Shown: positions 43,447-55,400 of the stretch, one piece after another | Layout of the letters: each line of letters begins with the position of its first letter | Position numbering within the stretch: position 1 is the first letter of the stretch | Assembly: GCA_016648135.1 (NCBI GenBank) | Contig: JADDOH010000306.1 | Coordinates: 310,001 to 374,000, forward strand | Reading direction: 5' to 3' | Length of the DNA: 64,000 nt | Origin: Agrypnia vestita | Lineage: Eukaryota > Arthropoda > Insecta > Trichoptera > Phryganeidae | The notes under the pieces: generated by a model | Database searches by the model: none | Told to the model about the DNA's origin: nothing | Seen by the model: the letters and a program-made list of their open reading frames with translations, nothing else | Translations under genes and position numbers: made by a program

Positions 43447-43776
43447 CAGGGTGTAACACAGATAATCTCTTATACTTCTGCCTTAATTAAGAGTCGAAAA
43501 TGTTCAAGCAATCAAGCATCATAATATACATATAGTCGTGGAGATATGAAACGTCAAAGTTTGCATTGTTTTAAAAATATTTCGGTCTTATTTTCTAAAA
43601 AAAAATTTAACTGCAAGATTTTTATAATTTTATTTGACTTGTTCTGAAGCGAATGAATTTTTAATATCGGATACAAATTAATTTCATGATAGTCTTACAA
43701 AAGATAAGTTAGAAATATTGAAAAAAATGCAAACTTTGATGCCGCTTATTTCCGTAATTGTCTATATTTCACCCTG
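43447..43776. mobile_element. Foldback MITE with CAGGGTG ends
   Basis: Starts CAGGGTGTAACACAGATAAT and ends ATTGTCTATATTTCACCCTG, inverted relatives of each other. Inner arms TCAAAGTTTGCATT and AATGCAAACTTTGA also pair. 330 bp, non-coding. Confidence 0.75.
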
Positions 43777-44857
43777 AAAAGAAATAATATTTTCTTTTCA
43801 AAATTAAACTAAAAAGACTCCCCCGAAACTTTTGCTACTAGCTATGAGACACCCTACCAATCTATTTTTTTCACAAAGTAATTAAATGTGTAAACAACTT
43901 TTTGCTGTTTTATTTATTAGGAAACCATTCTGTGTACGTTTGAATCCGTCCTAGAACGAGTTTTAAATTAAAAGCAATGAAATATTTTTTATATATTGTC
44001 GTAAAATATACGGATAAACTTGCATCATCCTCGCAGATTCTAGAATGTTTCAGAAAATGAGTCATTTGCAAACACACGAAGAGCATTCTAGAATTAATTG
44101 AAATGGCTAGATAATAATTAATTAAATGATTTAGCAGAGCAACGAGACTGTTGACGAACGAGGGAACAACGGTTAACTCACACCAACTTTTAGAAAGAGC
44201 TTCAACAATTTAAGAAATAGAAAGCATGGAGAAATTTGTGTTCACGGGTTTAACAGAGTAAATAATATGAGATATATATATATATATATATATTGTAATG
44301 GCGCCAATAACTAATGTACCTATTAGGGCGGCGCCTAATTCTTAATGAGCTTTTGAAATTCATGCAAACCTTGAATTGTGCAGACGCCAGCGTGGTGTCT
44401 TGCGTTCTTCAATATTCCGATAATTAAAAGTGCGCAGTCTAGTCAGGATAGGAGGTGATGGTTTCTCGTCTCTTAACGCGTGAATATGATTTGAACGTCT
44501 GATGTTTTAACTGCTAAAATCAACTATCAAAACTATCGCGCTTGAAACATTAATACATTGAAATTCTCGTTTATAATATGTTTTTGTCTAAACTGCATTG
44601 GCTACATTTCCCTGATAGGATAAGAGTTATTGTGTTGCTTGCTGATCACTAATAATATGGTGCACCTGTCTTCTCTTTATCATCTTCAAGAGCTCTGCAT
44701 CTCCAAATACATCCCATCCCGAAGACCGTGGAACTGTCTACTCTTCAGTAGATCAGAATTTTATTTAAAAAAAGTTTGAAGACGCACCATTTCAAAAAAC
44801 ATACCTGTAAGTTCAAAAACAATATCAAACGCTAGTAGGACTAAGCCATTGCAGTGA
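43777..44857. other. AT-rich DNA, no gene seen
   Basis: A (TA)n run is at 44271-44293. No coding motif before the LINE begins. Confidence 0.45.
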
Positions 44858-46741
44858 ATCTATCATAAAAAATGGAAAGCTTCTGGTCGTCACGGTGATT
44901 ATGAGATGTTTGGACGTTACAGATCCATCGTAAGACGTAACATTCGATTAGCATACCGGGAGTTCATTTCCAGCATGGAAAATAACATTATTCAAGATCC
45001 TAATACTTTCTGGGACTACATAAAGTCACAAAAGGCGGATGGCGGGAATGTTAACTCCATGACATGGGGCGAAAAAATGGTACGGGGTGCAGATATTGCT
45101 GAGGCGTTTGCAGGTCATTTTAAAACAGTGTATAGTAGTGAACCTCCGCTTCTGGATATTAACATTGCTAGGCAATGTTCTCCGATCGGTGCACAGTCTA
45201 TTGATGTTCAAAATATCAGTGAGAAGGATGTGTCCGACACTATAAAAAAATTAAATAATACTCATTCTCTTGGTCCAGATTTCATTCCAACATTTCTCTT
45301 AAAAGGTTGTGTGGAACTGATAAAAAAACCACTTTGTTTTTTGTATAATCTTTCCATTAATACAGGGATCTTCCCGGAAACATGGAAGACTTCAAAAGTT
45401 ACTCCCATACATAAGAGTGGCTCTAAGTCGTCCGTAGAAAATTATAGACCTGTAGCTGTTCTCTCTGCCCCAGCTAAGGTATTTGAAATCATAATAAGTA
45501 GAACCGTCGCTTCCCGAGTAGAGCCATTTATAATTGATGAACAACATGGATTTAGGAAAGGCCGCTCGGTTGAGACAAATCTGATGGTCTTCACAAATTA
45601 CGTCACGGAAGCTCTGGACGCGGGACATCAGGTAGACTGTTCATATAATGACTTCGCCAAAGCCTTTGATACAGTCAACCATGATGTCTTATTGAAAAGG
45701 TTGTATGAGATTGGTTTCTCGGATGGTATGCTAAAATTAATGTCGAGCTACCTCCAAAATAGGAACCAATACGTCTCCTACGGCCTATTCGCGTCAGAGT
45801 GCTTCTTTACCTTCTCGGGTGTCCCACAAGGATCTAACCTGGGTCCATTGTTGTTTTCGATTTTTATTAATAATATAAAAAATGTAATCTTAAACTCGCG
45901 CTTTCTGTTATTTGCGGATGACTTAAAGCTTTTCTTAAAGGTATCAACTTTGGACGATTTTCGTCTTCTCCAAGCAGATATATCAAATATATGTGAATGT
46001 GGAAGACGAAATAAACTGTTGTTTAATGTTTCCAAGTGTTCGGTTACATCCTTCACTAGGGCCCAAAAAACTCTATTTTTTCGCTACTAAATGAACGATC
46101 AAAATCTGACAAGAACATCAAATGTTAAAGATCTAGGTGTTAGATTTGTAAGCAACCTAACATTTCACGATCACATAGAGACGATCAGTGGTAATGCTTT
46201 GAGAATGTTAGGATTTGTTCTGCGTACTGCCAGGGTTTTCGAGAATACCCGCGTACTCAGAACTCTTTACAACTCCTTGGTGCGGAGTAGACTCGAGAGT
46301 GGCTCGATGATCTGGGGGCCACATGAGGGCAAGTACTCTCTTATGGTGGAGAAAGTCCAAAAGAAGTTTCTGAGATATCTCTACATGAGAGAGTACGGGC
46401 ATTATCCTTGGCTTTACCCAACCGAGTTTCTCCAGGGTATGCTTGGCTACAATAGTTTAGAGACTAGAAGGAATGTGTATTTGATTACACATTTTTATCG
46501 ATTGTTGCGCGGTATGATCGATAATCCTCAAATTATGCAGAGCATTGGTTTGTATGTTCCTGATAATTATACTAGACATCGTCAGCATAGATTGTTTTAC
46601 ATTCCAATATACAGGACCAACCTGCCGATGGTTATGCCTGTTGGAAGAGCCACAGCTATGCTGAACAAAATCGCTTTGGGTATTGATATATTCCATGTGT
46701 CTGAGGGGGTTTTCCGAAGCGGGATTCTCCTACACCTTTGA
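44858..46741 (+). pseudogene. LINE ORF2 reverse transcriptase, one nonsense codon
   Basis: In-frame sequence starts upstream of the ATG at 44906 (KKWKASGRHGDYEMF), as expected for an internal part of ORF2. Reverse transcriptase blocks in order: VTPIHKSGSK and ENYRPVAVLS (about 45395-45460), HGFRKGRSVETNL, YNDFAKAFDTVNHDVLL with the first catalytic aspartate, FSGVPQGSNLGPLLFSIFIN, and FADDLKLF with the catalytic pair (about 45915). A TAA at 46088-46090 stops the frame just before the next ATG (46091). The same frame then continues for 216 codons through the C-terminal domain (RMLGFVLRTARVF, LYNSLVRSRLESGSMIW). Apart from this stop no frameshift is visible, so the copy died recently. Confidence 0.93.
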
Positions 46742-46890
46742 CCAGGTTTTATGTTATTTTTAATTTATTAAATATTTTCATTTTTGTTATATGTACTTCC
46801 TAATATGTATGCCTTAAACATTTTGTTTGTCATGTACATATTATCATGAAATAAATTGAATTGAATTGAATTGAATTGAATTGAAATTTT
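44858..46890 (+). mobile_element. 5'-truncated jockey/CR1-type LINE
   Basis: ORF2 from just before the reverse transcriptase to its natural end (46741), a 120-bp 3' UTR with ATGAAATAAATTGAATT and a (TTGAA)n tail ending near 46885. The endonuclease half of ORF2 and all of ORF1 are missing. No other long copy of this family lies in the window. Confidence 0.92.
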
Positions 46891-47237
46891 TACGAAAATG
46901 GTGCTATATGGAATAACCATACAGCGCCATATTATTCCAAAATGGGCTATGGGATGGAATGGCGAAGGGATTCTGTCAGCAGTGTCAAACCTACGAAGAG
47001 GTTATTTGTAGAGATACCAATATTGAAGTGGACAAAAGCTGTAAGACCGTATGACACAGCAAATAAATACCCGTTGGCTTATTTGAATTCCTCGACCCCG
47101 TAACAATTCCAAGTACAACAATTACGAGCTCTGTTAATGGTCTAGGCTGGCCACAGAAATTGACCTAAGAACATGAGGTCACAACCAGAGTTGTGCTTGA
47201 TCCGAGATAGAAGGCGGAGAATATTTGATAAAAATTG
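46891..47237. other. No recognised gene
   Basis: AT-rich with an imperfect palindrome near 46900 (GGTGCTATATGG with CCATACAGCGCC). Confidence 0.4.
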
Positions 47238-47380
47238 ATTTTGAAAAAATGAAAAAAAAAGAATAATTGATAAAAATAAAATGAAATTCATTATTACTGG
47301 TTTTTGATTATTACTGGATTTTGAAAAAATGAAAAAAAAAGAATAATTGATAAAAATAAAATGAAATTCATTATTACTGG
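47238..47380. repeat. Exact direct repeat of 63 bp, 80-bp period
   Basis: ATTTTGAAAAAATGAAAAAA through AATTCATTATTACTGG occurs at 47238-47300 and 47318-47380 without a difference that I can see. Confidence 0.93.
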
Positions 47381-49254
47381 CGTCTCTTGGGCATTCTCCC
47401 GGGGGTACAGACAAAAGGATTTGAATACATTATGTTAAAAAGTCTGCAGTCTAGTATAAATCTCTCCGTAATACGATAAACACAAAATGTAAGCAAGAGA
47501 CATAAAATCTTGAATTTTGATGGTTATAATATAATAGCATTTTCCTTTCAACCCAGACTGATCTGAACGTCACTAAGGATTAAGAAAAACTTGGTTGGTC
47601 TCGGTTTCCTTCATACAAACCGCGTTTTATCGCCGACCATAAAGCTGGACATTTCGTAGAATATTAGTGATTCATGGCAGATAAATAAATATTTTCGCGA
47701 CGGGTTTACAGCGAACATAAACGCGGCGAATAATTCAGCCCTTTTTCTCAGAAGGTTAATTCCGAGATCAATGTTTACTGCTACTAAATTATAATATTTG
47801 TCTCGAAAATTAATCGAATACTTATACACTTACTATCAGAATTCATCAGTTATTGCTCGTGAAACTTGATACTTTAAATGATTAATTACTGCAACATATA
47901 TATTTATTTATATGTAGTGTGATTATAATTCTTTGATATTGGGACTACGAGTAGGTACTTACTAATGATTTGAAATCCCAGTTCGCATATAATTTTTTGG
48001 GTGCACATGAATACGGTGTTTAATGTTAATGGTTAAAATGTTTTTGTTTCAATTATTATTTCAATTATATTTGGGTCAATTTTTTCCCAGTGAAGTCTCC
48101 TTATGATATGATTCGCACCGGTTCGCCGAATCGGTTGTTAAAATTCGAAATGTCTGACAGAAAAGTTTGTTTCATTTCTAATAAAATTACGAATACAGAT
48201 ACCGGATATGTTACATAAAATTGAAAATTTTATTAGTGAACTGGATGTAAATTTTTGGCACATGACTGTCATGAAAAATCAAAAGTTGAGCATAATTCAA
48301 CACATAATGTGTTTAAAAGTAACAAACCGTATTTTGAGCAAGAACAGGTTAAGGTCCGCGTATATTTTACGTGTTTTTAGGTATACTTTATATACCTACG
48401 TGTAAGATAGTGATAAGTTGAACCTTAATTTCTTATAAATGCACCCACAAACGCAACCGCCTTCATATTTTATTCTTGTTCTTTTTCTTTTAATAGATCT
48501 ACTGATCTGTAGTACAGAAATTATGCCTCCTGCGATGACGAGGTCCAGCTATCCCTTTATCTTTTCGGTGGTCTTCCCGGTGGGCATATTTTGTACCTTC
48601 ATATACATGTATTCGTATATTCGTACTATTTTTTACCATTTTGTAATATCATAATTCTACGTACTCTATGTTTAAAGAATTACAAGGTGTGCAGACCGTT
48701 TCACTTCCAAACATGTTATTAAAAAACACTTCTGAAATTAGCTTCTAGTAGGAATTATTAAAAAATGATTATAGTGTGCATTACGATAATGATTTATACG
48801 TGAAATCAAATTGAAGAAACATTTTGTAATAGCGTTCATCTAGAGCAAATATGTGCTTCAGCAGCATTTTTTTTTAGCTAGTGAAGAAGTGCATAAATTG
48901 TTAGTACATATTGATATATTAGTACTCGAATAAAAACATATTAATTAAAAGTTATTAATTAATTAATTAATTAACTAAAAATTAATTAACTAAAAAATTA
49001 ACTTAAAATATCGGTAAAAAATATAAGAAATATTGATCCATGTTAAAAATGAGCATGATGCAAGAGGAAGTTATGATTAAATGAGATAAAGATTTTCTTT
49101 AAAGTGCCAAAATGAAGAGAAAATTGTACTTTTTTCTTCTTAAAATTGCAAAAAATTTTTACTGTGTACACGGAATACATGTCACCTGAATATTCCTTAC
49201 ATTTTTAATCTAAGCTGAACGCTTGTTCTGTAAATATTCTGTAAAAACTATTTT
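47381..49254. other. No recognised gene
   Basis: 47600-47830 is a less AT-rich single-copy stretch; 48439-48654 has a hydrophobic 71-codon frame. Neither is recognised. A TTAATTAATTAA run is near 48955. Confidence 0.4.
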
Positions 49255-49331
49255 CCTGGTCTCCTGGAATGGGGCTCAAGGCAACTGGATCGCAAGGCGA
49301 ATTTCTTGACCACTAACTAGACCAATAAGCA
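49255..49331 (-). repeat. tRNA-like SINE head (family 3), copy b
   Basis: The minus strand reads GTTGCTTATTGGTCTAGTTA, GTGGTCAAGAAATTCGCC and a CAGGAGACCAG end, parallel to 6755-6829. The B box is poorly kept. Confidence 0.42.
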
Positions 49332-50209
49332 ACTAAAATGAACCAAAATACCAAGTTTTCAAAATTGAATATATTATATGCTTGTATTAGAGCATATTAT
49401 TAATTTTGAAAAATTATCATAGGTAACTTGAAACTTAAGTAGTAAAAAAAAAAATTAATTATTAAATTCAGGTAGAGGTAAGAAAGTTAATATTATTTAT
49501 TAACTTTCTTTATCACGAATAATAATATATACAATATAAATGCCAAAGTCATCAATAATATACATACATATTTTTTAATTTAAAATAGTTTGCGAACTCA
49601 TGAATGTGATTTTTTTAAAAGGTGCGTTTAAATAAAGTTTCTGCTGCAGTGTTCCGTATTACGGAACGTAAATAGTTTCACGTTTTTGATCCTGCCACCG
49701 CATACGCCCGTTCACTAAACTTAGTCTTCTGGCAATGTCTAATTGGTTCCACAACTGAAGTAGAGGCTGACTTCACAGTTTAGTGTCATATTATATGTCG
49801 CGCTACACATCAAATAATTAATTTCGGTAACAGAGTCAATACAGTTCACGCGAACGGGGCGTTGGGCAAATTGTCTTGCTACTAGATCAAAAAGTAAATA
49901 TGTCAAGAATACACCACAGCTTTTTACTAATTATCTTTATTTCTACTGTTATTAATTTGTTAAAGGTTTTAATTAATGCTGCTTACTTTTATACTAATCA
50001 TTGTTTATATATATTTATTTACTTTTAAGTATCTTAATGATTGTTCATTTCTTTTTTAAATATGTTATATTTCTATCAATTATTTCTTTGGTTTATTTTT
50101 TTATCTTCTTATCTTATTTTTCTGGTATATTGGTTTAATTATGTATATTTTATTTGAAATTTAAGAACAAATTAGCTACTATGTTTTAAACCACTTTATT
50201 GCTATATAT

Positions 50210-50251
50210 TTGTCAACTAGTTTCGGTTGGACTCAACTTTCTTCAGGACAA
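50210..50251 (-). ncRNA. Hammerhead-like motif, family C, minus strand
   Basis: TTGTC, CTGAAGAA, stem AGTTG/CAACC (loop AGTC), GAAAC, TA, GTT, GACAA. Stem I TTGTC/GACAA is perfect. Both core boxes are intact; one base of stem II differs from the plus-strand copy. Confidence 0.55.
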
Positions 50252-50289
50252 TCATAATATAGACTATATTATAATTGTCTATATTATAA

Positions 50290-50331
50290 TTGTCCTGAAG
50301 AAGGTTGAGTCCAACCGAAACTAGTTGACAA
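50290..50331 (+). ncRNA. Hammerhead-like motif, family C, plus strand
   Basis: TTGTC, CTGAAGAA, stem GGTTG/CAACC (loop AGTC), GAAAC, TA, GTT, GACAA. Every paired position is complementary and the core is intact; the best copy in the window. Confidence 0.62.
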
Positions 50332-50609
50332 ATATATAGCAATAAAGTGGTTTAAAACATAGTATCTAATTTGTTCTTAAATTTCTTATAATGTCAAGCC
50401 ATAAAGTGTTTTCTTGCTTTGAAAAATTTATATTTTATTTTTTATAGCAAAGTTTTTTTTAACTATTACTGTTTGCTTTTATACTAATCATTGATTAACA
50501 CATATTTATTTAAAATGTTTTAATGATTCTTTATTTCTCTTGAACATGTTTTATTTCTATCAATTTTTTGGTTTATTTTATTTAGTTTATTTTAAAACGT
50601 GGTTTATGT

Positions 50610-50685
50610 TTATGTAAAAATTCTTGTAGCTTTATATATATTTAAAAAGCCCACTATGGCGTAGATAAATAAATAAATATTTGTA
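50610..50685 (+). mobile_element. LINE 3' terminal fragment
   Basis: TATTTAAAAAGCCCACTATG and GCGTAGATAAATAAATAAAT form the same hairpin plus TAAA-tail arrangement as at 12995 and 59530. Confidence 0.6.
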
Positions 50686-50699
50686 ATAATAATTTGTTT

Positions 50700-51055
50700 A
50701 ATCCAAGAAAATAAACTCACATCTACGCATGCACCTGCGTCCAATAAGCACGGCTGCAACTGGAAGTGCAGGAGCAGAGGGAGTTCTGATGACGCAATTA
50801 ATCCCAAGGCGACTGACACAATCATCGCAGTGGCCGATGACACATGAGATGCAGAGCTCATGGAAATGTAATCTGCGTCACACCACAGCAGCACTGGTGT
50901 GCGAGTATGGGCATGTGCTTAGCATACCCCAAGAAGTAAGACGTTCAAAGATGACCTACGTTTTCTTGAAGAAGAGTCGGGCATCAATGAAGAAACCTAA
51001 ATCCATGACCAAGTTACTGTTTTCGAATTTGAATACTATTACCCAAAATTTTATA
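50700..51055 (+). pseudogene. Decayed coding-like island, unassigned
   Basis: Less AT-rich than its surroundings. One frame gives SKHGCNWKCRSRGSSDDAIN, PKATDTIIAVADDT, and KTFKDDLRFLEEESGINEET with three stops between; another is open for 110 codons (50729-51061). I cannot tell which, if either, was coding. Possibly a processed pseudogene or an old exon. Confidence 0.3.
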
Positions 51056-52503
51056 TCCTAAGATTTACAATCATTAGATGAATTGAAATATCAAGATTGT
51101 TTCAAGAATTTAAAGATTTATGCAGGAATTCCACGGGGATTATTAGCGTTGCTTCACACCCGCTTCCTTCTGAAAAACGCATCAGTTCATTGTAACGCAT
51201 AATGAGTTTTTGTTTGATAAACTATCCAAGAATCTAACATGGTCTGTAGCAGGGATGGATAATTGGTGGCACGCGTGCCAAATATTGGCGCGCCAGAGAT
51301 TTTCAGCGGTACAGAGAAAAATTTGAGAATAGATTACTCGACAATATGGTGTCTTCTAAAATATATGTAGTATTATAATATGAAATTTTGATTGGAGTGT
51401 ACGTTACCATCGTTAATGCAAATTGGCTATGGATGTTATCAGATGATATTCTCATCCTACAGGAATCTTGTGTTTTTCAAGTTGTCACATATTAGCGATC
51501 ATTATATAAATTTCATCAGCTTGAAATCGTTGCACTGTGGATTCACCGAACCATTGCATTGCATCTAATTCTTCATCCAAGTTATCTTCCTTCGTCCAGG
51601 GCCACTTCTGCTAGTATGTAACAATTTTGATTTATATGATGGGGAATCTGATATGGGTACAAATATGGGTATTTTATGGACGATAAGGATTTTAAATTAA
51701 AGCTTTATTTATTTATTAATCAATCTTAACAGTTTTTAAACATTACAATGTAAGAGCATAGTGTTATTACATAGAACAATTAAAATTATTTACAGAATTT
51801 TAGGGCTCAGTGAATTAAGAACGGGTGGATAAGACAATATTTATAAATTAATAAATAAATAGTAGTAAGCAAAAAATCAATATTAAAGCTAAATAATGGT
51901 AAGCACCTGAATATGAAAAGTATTTGAAGAAATGACATAATTAATGAGTGTTGACTGTAACTCGGAAATATGTATTAGGGAAAAGGGGGAGTAGGTAAGA
52001 GTCAGGATGAAAATGGAGGAAGAGGAGATAAGATGAGTGATTGGCCAAATTCGATTAAGTGATGATGCTTTAATTCCGCAAGTCAAGTAGTCTTTAATCA
52101 CTTACAGAAAACGGTGAAGTTTGATAATAAAGCATAACATATATTTTATAAACCCGGGAATCTTTAATGATAAGTGCCTAGGAAAAAAGAATCTTAATAT
52201 AGGGCTTCACCGAAAACATTTAATTATTCATAGGGGAAGGGGTAACATAAACCTTATAAATAAGTCGATAATACGTGGTATATCCACTGTTTGATAATGG
52301 ACTTAAGAGCCGAAACAGCTGTCACACTTAAAATAACACAACCTGTAGAACTTAATAATAATATTTATTAAAATTTCATTAAAAAAAACTGAATAAGTGA
52401 TTAAAAACCCTGGTTATTCGCAAGGCGATAATTGAAAGCCAGGTGCCATTGAAGTTATAGGACTTAGCACGTTTTTCCATTCTTATTTGAGCTAATTTAT
52501 AAA
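51056..52503. other. No recognised gene; possible hAT start at 51250
   Basis: CAGGGATGGATAATTGGTGG at 51250 resembles the first bases of hAT terminal repeats (CAGGG-TGG), but no matching opposite end is seen. The rest is AT-rich. Confidence 0.4.
52285..52330 (+). ncRNA. Weak hammerhead-like motif, possible fifth family
   Basis: TTTGATAAT, GGACTTAAGAGCC (GG/CC outer pairs), GAAAC, AGCT, GTC. The stem III strand ACAGCTGT is palindromic. The first box is degraded and stem I is not convincing. Confidence 0.25.
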
Positions 52504-52878
52504 ATGAATATTTTATATTGGGCATTATGGTTGAATATCCCTAGAGTGGATGTGTGTTCGTCAGCTGCACGCCGCCTACTGCGTCGCGGTCATTCCGGTA
52601 CTGTTGCGAACATGTCGATTCTGGGAAATGCCTCGACATTATTGAGAACTGTCGCAATTAGTTTATTGTACCACAGCGAGAGTGAGTCAGATGGGATGGT
52701 GGGCCGAATGGTGATGGTGACGGTTCCGTTTGACGTTTTTACGTCCAGTAATAAACTGCAAACGCACACACGAGTGTTACGAGTTACGACCTTTACCTTA
52801 ATAACATTTACAATTAAAATGATATTAATTTCTGTTGATATCAATTTTACATTTTCTTATTATTTATTTAATAGATAA
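52504..52878. other. Less AT-rich island, open on both strands
   Basis: 124-codon plus frame (52504-52878) and 84-codon minus frame (52590-52844) over the same DNA. The plus reading contains NASTLLRTVAISLLYHSESE. I recognise neither. Candidate host exon or regulatory block. Confidence 0.25.
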
Positions 52879-53880
52879 ATATTTTTTTAAAAAAAAGACA
52901 GTGACAGTACTTACAATGGTATTTTTCTTCTACATGAGTAATATAACTCGTGAGTAGGAGATGAGTATCATTATACTTTAAATATATTGAATATTAAGTA
53001 GTACATACTATATACCTATATATAAGAAGGAAAAAAACTAATATGCGATAATCACAATGCAATTATGTGAAACAAGAGTAAAATAAACTAATAATAAACA
53101 AAAAAATTAAGAATTAACATAGTAAAGAGAAAAAGAATAGAAAATTTTAAGCAAAGATAATAACAGTACGCAGTATAAATATTATTAAATTTAAAACTAT
53201 CTATTCTTAAATGTATACACAATTAAGTATTAAGTAAATAATTTTTAAAAAATCAAAAAAATCTACACCCTATGATGTTCTTTTCCCTCCTGTTGCTACA
53301 AATCTTTATTTTTCTTCATTTATTTTATTATTATGTAATCCAGAATAATGCTCATCTGTAAACTTTTGTCCAAAATTCAAAGCCAATTGCTCCAGCTTGG
53401 AAGAAAATCACTTTTTGACCAAACCAAGTATTTATAATCAATATTTTTCCCAGTTTTAACTGACTGTTTTTTTCATTTTTTAAAAATATTTTTCTGATAA
53501 CTATTATGACTGATCTATCACCCGATTTTGGCTTGACGTCGAGATACGGGACAACCTGTACATAATAAAATAAAAATTTAATTAACTCTGTAGGTTTTTT
53601 TTATTTTTTTTTAATCCTCATTTTAACAGGTAATTCGTTAAACCATTTCACACCTCTAGAGCGACCATGGACATGATTTCCGAGGCAGAATTAATTATTG
53701 GAATAATTTTGTTCTTAACTGATGGTTAAAAAACTGGTTATTCTAATTAAGTTATTCCAATATATCGAGTATATCGGATCAATTGAGTATTTATGTGTTA
53801 AATAAACCGGATATTTTATATTTCTACGATAGAGAAGAAGTGAACACTCCACAATAAAGTGCACCTTGGAAGAAATAATC
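52879..53880. other. AT-rich DNA, no gene seen
   Basis: No motif found. Confidence 0.45.
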
Positions 53881-53999
53881 AGTTCGGCCTCCACCCTCGC
53901 GGTGATAGGACGCTCTCGTGATGACGCTGGATAAGACTTCAGCGAAATGTCGAGATTTTCTTCTCACTGAAATATAGGGTTCCTACAAAATATCTTTTT
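53881..53999 (+). repeat. Family D repeat, copy 1
   Basis: TCGGCCTCCACC and AGACTTCAGCGAAATGTCGA are shared with the minus strand of 62130-62250 (TCGGCCTACACC, AGACTTCAGCGAAACGTCGA). Roughly 75 percent similar over 80 bp. Confidence 0.7.
53914..53955 (+). ncRNA. Hammerhead-like motif, family D copy 1 (decayed)
   Basis: TCTC, GTGATGAC, stem GCTG/CAGC, GAAAT, GTC, GAGA. Stems I and II pair, but C3 of the first box is G and the base after GAAA is T. Confidence 0.42.
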
Positions 54000-54204
54000 T
54001 ATTTAACACATAAATTTATCCAACGACCGTAATAATAACCTTAGCTATGTATCGAGTATATTAAATATATATCGAGTACATCAGGAATATGGATGTATAG
54101 AGTAAGTAAATCAAGTACCTACATTTTATACATATATCGAATATACCTAAGTATGTAAAATATATTGAGTAAAACAAATATACAAACTACTTACTTATCA
54201 TCAC
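54000..54204. other. No recognised gene
   Basis: AT-rich, rich in ATATCGAGTA words. Confidence 0.4.
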
Positions 54205-54645
54205 GTCGAACATAGCCGTTTCGTCGAGGAGGTAGGCAGAGAGAATAGAGCGCCACGCTCTTCTGTCCTGACACTCTCTCTCACCTCATCCACATTCATA
54301 CATATTCGCATATGGTCGACGATGGTTGAGGCTCCTAACAGGACCATCCTCCAGTGTCTGGTTAATCTGATCACGCCACGTCTTCCGCGACCGTCCTCTC
54401 TTTCTGGTGCCGTCAGTTCTTGCGTCATTTAGTTTTCTTACCATTCTTTCCTCATTCATTCATTCATCATGCCCAAACCATCTGAGCGACCCTGTGTTCA
54501 TTCTATCAAGTATGTTAAGGTCAGCTTTACATTATTTCCTAACATTCTTTACTCTATCATAAATGGAATTTCCAAACATACGTCTAAGTGATCTCATCTC
54601 TAACACATTCAGTCAACTTTCGTTCCTCTTCTTACAGACTACTTA
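54205..54645 (-). pseudogene. LINE reverse transcriptase tail remnant
   Basis: The minus strand reads ECVRDEITS-like words, then ERMVRKLNDARTDGTRKRGR, SRKTWRDQINQTLEDGPV and CQDRRAWRSILSAYLLDETA. The order (basic GRP-like loop, W..Q, then DR..WR) is the end of an RTE/R4-like polyprotein. At least two stops and a shift are present. Sister of 31941-32172. Confidence 0.72.
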
Positions 54646-55359
54646 CATTTCCGTTTTGGGTAACAAGTTTAATGGACAAAATAATGGTGATTTTCATGAA
54701 CTCTAGTCCTCTTGATTTTAATCGTACAATTTTTTTGGCATCCCGCAGATGTGAAGGCTGCTAATAGAAAAGTGCGTGTTGTTTTTTTGCACTTTGTCGG
54801 TTCAACGGGTAAGGGATCTTCCCCTTTCTCCTCGTCCTTCGACGTGGTCCACTACAATACGCTTCTCGATATCTTCTAAATACATTTTCTTTTCGGAAAA
54901 CATATTTTTTGCAACGACGCAATAAACAATATTGAATACAACATGTATACAACTATATATGTGTGATACATATATAGTTGTATATATACTACATACTATA
55001 TATTTGTGAGATATTCCAAAAAACTAAAAAATTGTTAAATATTCAGGCAAAAAACTTAAAGATGAAATATGAGATAAAGAACAAATGGAGACACAACTAG
55101 CGCCATCTTTTATAATTATTTAGAATTTCTGTAGATGAGATGAACTTGAAATAAACTTAGGGGCAACTGCTGTACCTGTGAACAAAACCCAGATTTTCCA
55201 CTAAAAACATTTTTTTAAATATTTTGGTAAAACATTTTCACTGCATTTTTTTTATATGGTTAAGTAATGGTTTAGACACAATAATTTATCCTGGCCTAGA
55301 TGAAATGGAAACATTGTTTTTAGAGCATTTTCAAACAATAAAACCTTTTATTTCCTCTT
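54646..55359. other. No recognised gene
   Basis: AT-rich; an ACAACTATATATGTGTG palindrome-like run with ATATATAGTTGTATATA lies at 54949-54987. Confidence 0.4.
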
Positions 55360-55400
55360 AATCTTTAATCCGTGCAACGTTGGGTACGAACAGCTAGTTA
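55360..55400 (-). repeat. Head fragment of the RTE-like element family
   Basis: The minus strand reads AACTAGCTGTTCGTACCC and AACGTTGCACGGATTAAAG, matching the start of 24159-24815. Confidence 0.65.

Larger units (their letters stand above)
49977..50580. mobile_element. Inverted-repeat element (family C) between direct repeats
   Basis: Inverted arms 50157-50258 and 50283-50387 are nearly perfect over 100 bp. Outside them lie diverged direct repeats (49977-50098 and 50467-50580) sharing CTTTTATACTAATCATTG, TTTTAATGATT or TCTTAATGATT and ATTTCTATCAATT. Direct repeats around an inverted repeat with hammerhead-like cores resemble the terminal structure of Penelope-like elements, but no polymerase is present. 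Confidence 0.65.

Noticed and set aside
45026..46056. Minus-strand frames of 61-92 codons
   Set aside because: They are shadows of the plus-strand LINE ORF2.
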